NCBI GenBank assembly: GCA_041591915.1
Contig: JBFHRB010000054.1
Coordinates: forward strand, 1 to 14,771
DNA: 14,771 nucleotides
Reading direction: 5' to 3'
Source of the DNA: JBFHRB01 sp041591915
GTDB lineage: Bacteria > Actinomycetota > Nitriliruptoria > Nitriliruptorales > Nitriliruptoraceae
Below, piece by piece: positions 12,855 to 14,771 of the stretch. Made by a program: the position numbers and the translations under genes. Under the pieces are notes generated by a model. That model was not told the DNA's origin. It searched no databases and worked only from the letters and a program-made list of their open reading frames with translations. Every line of letters starts with the position of its first letter. Position 1 is the stretch's first letter.

Positions 12855-14093
12855 ATGCGGCGCAGACCGACCGGCGACGCTCCACGCATCGTCATCAAGA
12901 ACTGGCGGGACACCGGCCACCCAGATGGCGGCGGGTCGGAGGTCTACGCCGAGCAGGTCGCCCGCGGGTTGGCGGCGGACGGCTGGGCCGTCACGTTCTT
13001 CACGTCGTCGTACGACGGTGCGCCGCGTGACGAGGTGGCCGACGGCGTGCGTGTCATCCGCCGTGGCGGGCGCCTGACGCTCTACCTCTGGTCGGCCCTC
13101 TACCAGCTCTTCGGCTGGCTCGGCCCCCACGACGCCGTGATCGACGTGCAGAACGGCGTGCCGTTCCTGTCGAACCTGTTCACGCGCCGGCCGGTGATCG
13201 TCCTCGTCCACCACAATCACCGGGACCAGTGGCGCATCGTGTTCGGGCCGGTGCTCGGGCGCATGGGCTGGTTCGTCGAGTCCGTTCTCGCGCCGCGCCT
13301 GTACCGCCGATGCCGGTACGTGACGGTGTCGGAGCACTCGCGGGACGGCCTGGTGTCGCTCGGTGTCGACCCCGAGCGCATCACGATCGTGCCCAACGGT
13401 GCCGACGCCGGACTGGCTCGCGCGATCGACCCGGTCAAGTCGTCGCGTCCGACGATCATCGTGCTCGGGCGCCTCGTGCCCCACAAGCGGATCGAGTACG
13501 TCCTCCGTGCCGCGCGCCACCTGCGGCATCGGTACCCGGACCTCCACGTCGACATCGTTGGCGAGGGGTACTGGCGACGCCAGCTCCGACGGGCGGCCGC
13601 CGCGCTCGAGGTCGAGGACATCGTCGACTTCCACGGCTTCGTCGACAACGCCACCAAGCAGCGCCTCCTCGAGGAGGCCTGGGTGAACGCCGTCCCGTCC
13701 GTCATGGAGGGATGGGGGATCGTGGTGATGGAGGCCGCGACGCAGGCGACGCCGACGGTGGCGTTCGCGGACGCGGGTGGTGTCGCCGAGGCCGTCGTGG
13801 ACGGCGTGACCGGCACGCTCGTGCTCGACGCTCACGGCTTCGAGACCGCGCTCGCCGCCCTGCTCGATGACGGGGAGCTCCGGGCCCGGCTCGGCCGGGC
13901 AGCCCAGCGGCGCTCGGCGAGCTTCAGCTGGTCGGCGACGGTCGACCTGTGGCGCCGCCTGATCCGTTCGACGATGGATCGGCCGGCGCTGCTCGACGCG
14001 ACCGTCGACCTGGTCGTGCTGCCGGAGCCCGGCGACGCGCCGCGGGACGCCGACGACGTGTCGGAGGACCGGGCGCTCGACGGCACGGCCTGA
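12855..14093 (+). CDS. Family 4 glycosyltransferase (GT-B fold), second copy
   Basis: 412 residues from ATG 12855, with GGGAG at 12842-12846, 8 nt upstream. The open frame extends further upstream but crosses the promoter-like region and is not homologous-looking. NWRDTGHPDGGGSEVYAEQV (16-35) is the acceptor-side glycine-rich N-terminal motif of actinobacterial GT4 enzymes. VTVSEHSRDGL (156-166), ITIVPNGAD (176-184) and VLGRLVPHKRIEYVLRA (203-219, with donor-contact R206 and K211) follow. MEGWGIVVMEA (284-294) is the EX7E motif (E285, E293). The last 40 residues are acidic and probably disordered. It is unlike the other GT4 outside these motifs, so it is not a recent duplicate. A role in the same glycan pathway is likely from location. 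The gene is followed by a hairpin-rich convergent gap. Confidence 0.92.
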   Translation: MRRRPTGDAPRIVIKNWRDTGHPDGGGSEVYAEQVARGLAADGWAVTFFTSSYDGAPRDEVADGVRVIRRGGRLTLYLWSALYQLFGWLGPHDAVIDVQNGVPFLSNLFTRRPVIVLVHHNHRDQWRIVFGPVLGRMGWFVESVLAPRLYRRCRYVTVSEHSRDGLVSLGVDPERITIVPNGADAGLARAIDPVKSSRPTIIVLGRLVPHKRIEYVLRAARHLRHRYPDLHVDIVGEGYWRRQLRRAAAALEVEDIVDFHGFVDNATKQRLLEEAWVNAVPSVMEGWGIVVMEAATQATPTVAFADAGGVAEAVVDGVTGTLVLDAHGFETALAALLDDGELRARLGRAAQRRSASFSWSATVDLWRRLIRSTMDRPALLDATVDLVVLPEPGDAPRDADDVSEDRALDGTA

Positions 14094-14102
14094 TCCGGGC
14101 GG

Positions 14103-14124
14103 GTCAGCTGGGAGGTCAGCTGAC
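14103..14124 (+). terminator. Hairpin after the GT4 gene, possible terminator
   Basis: GTCAGCTG and CAGCTGAC form an 8-bp perfect stem with a 6-nt loop, starting 10 bp after the GT4 stop. No U-tract follows, so if it terminates it would be the U-less type common in actinobacteria. Confidence 0.45.
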
Positions 14125-14190
14125 GGAGCCCGGAACGCGTGGAGCCGTCTCCTGCGGCGTCATCCAGTTCCCGGCTCAGCGGGGTCGGTC

Positions 14191-14207
14191 CGGGCCGACA
14201 GGGCCCG
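14191..14207 (-). terminator. Hairpin facing the partial gene, possible terminator
   Basis: CGGGCC and GGCCCG form a 6-bp stem with a 5-nt loop, 13 bp beyond the stop of the minus-strand gene that ends at 14220. A small GCGC-TTC-GCGC hairpin (14207-14217) lies between. No U-tract is present. It probably serves the leftward transcript, possibly both convergent ones. Confidence 0.35.
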
Positions 14208-14219
14208 CGCTTCGCGCAC

Positions 14220-14771
14220 TCAGCGAGCAGACGGGTCCCGGGCCGCCCGCGAGCGGCGTGCGAACCAGAAGAGCCCCAGGGAGACCGCGACCGGCGTGCC
14301 GATCACGACCAGGGCGTAGACGTCGGCGGGGTGCATGCCGGTCCTCGGCTCCTCGCTCGCGAGCGCGATCCCCGGCAGTGGCTCACCCGCCGCGACGGCC
14401 GGGTGCACGAGGTCGCGGGTTGCCGCAGGATCGAGGGGGACGGGCGAGCCCAGCCACGCGACGTGGTTGTCCCACAGGCTCCACCCGTCACCGCGGATGC
14501 GGCCGCCCTCCGGCCCGTCGAACCGCAACGACGACTCGGACGAGACGAGCGTCCCGGCGGACAGCGGCACCTCATAGGCGTTGAGGTCGTCAGGTCCGCG
14601 CTCGACACGTCCGTCGTGCGTGATCAGCAGCGGGGAGGCAAGCCCGTCCCACGACGTCGCCGGCAGGGTCCATCCGCCCGCTACGCCCAGCGGCTCACCA
14701 GCCGCCTCGAGGGGCAGGTCGGCCTCGGACCACCCCTCGCCATCGGCCGAGACGACGATCGCCGTCGACCC
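14220..14771 (-). CDS. C-terminal part of a membrane-anchored extracytoplasmic protein
   Basis: The frame is open from the right edge of the window to TGA at 14222-14220, giving 183 residues with the start outside. The visible part begins TAIVVSADGEGWSEADLPLE, resembling the S.DG..W....lP strands of BNR/sialidase-type beta-propellers, although too little is visible to assign the fold. Trp- and Gly-rich beta-type sequence follows (GGWTLPATSWDGL, GDGWSLWDNHVAWLG). A single C-terminal TM (DVYALVVIGTPVAVSLGLFWFA) and a short basic tail (RRSRAARDPSAR) indicate a C-in anchor with the bulk outside the cell. An internal GTG at 14570 is not the true start because upstream codons continue the same kind of sequence without a break. 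Function unknown. Confidence 0.72.
   Translation of the reverse strand, partial: GSTAIVVSADGEGWSEADLPLEAAGEPLGVAGGWTLPATSWDGLASPLLITHDGRVERGPDDLNAYEVPLSAGTLVSSESSLRFDGPEGGRIRGDGWSLWDNHVAWLGSPVPLDPAATRDLVHPAVAAGEPLPGIALASEEPRTGMHPADVYALVVIGTPVAVSLGLFWFARRSRAARDPSAR

Noticed and set aside
12828..13835. 335-codon open frame on the minus strand
   Set aside because: Antisense to the second GT4, whose EX7E and glycine-rich motifs are plain; no motifs in the antisense product.

Overview
The window is a GC-rich stretch (roughly 70 % by eye, strongly G/C-biased third codon positions) with tightly packed, often overlapping genes and frequent GTG starts. This is typical of an actinobacterium. A DUF3068 protein and a large AftD-type GT-C arabinofuranosyltransferase also point to Actinobacteria. 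A deep lineage such as Acidimicrobiia or Nitriliruptoria is plausible, but that is inference. No rRNA, tRNA, CRISPR array, insertion sequence or phage gene was seen.

Layout. (1) 2-802 (+): the 3' part of a class V, cysteine-desulfurase-fold PLP enzyme. (2) 818-3683 (-): three genes joined by overlapping stop/start codons, encoding a DUF3068 envelope protein, a polytopic GT-C-like membrane protein and a 62-residue single-TM protein. A good promoter candidate lies at 3745-3773. (3) 3791-4585 (-): a PAPS-type sulfotransferase, divergent from (4) 4636-10792 (+): an oligosaccharide flippase, a 1362-residue AftD-like transferase with two discoidin-type carbohydrate-binding modules, and a GT2 glycosyltransferase, with ATGA/GTGA overlaps. 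(5) 10770-12703 (-): a class I methyltransferase and a GT4 glycosyltransferase, overlapping the GT2 tail-to-tail. (6) 12855-14093 (+): a second GT4 behind a structured 151-bp divergent intergenic region. (7) 14220-14771 (-): the C-terminal part of a membrane-anchored extracytoplasmic protein, cut by the window edge.

Taken together this reads as a surface-glycan locus. Cytoplasmic GT2 and GT4 enzymes would build a lipid-linked glycan, the flippase would move it across the membrane, AftD-like and GT-C-like proteins would extend it from polyprenyl-phosphate sugars outside, and the sulfotransferase and methyltransferase may decorate it. The glycan itself cannot be read from the sequence. The least explained parts are the DUF3068/GT-C/62-aa operon, the start codons of the sulfotransferase/flippase pair (both have a perfect Shine-Dalgarno in front of ACG), and a 12-base promoter-core sequence shared by two transcription units.
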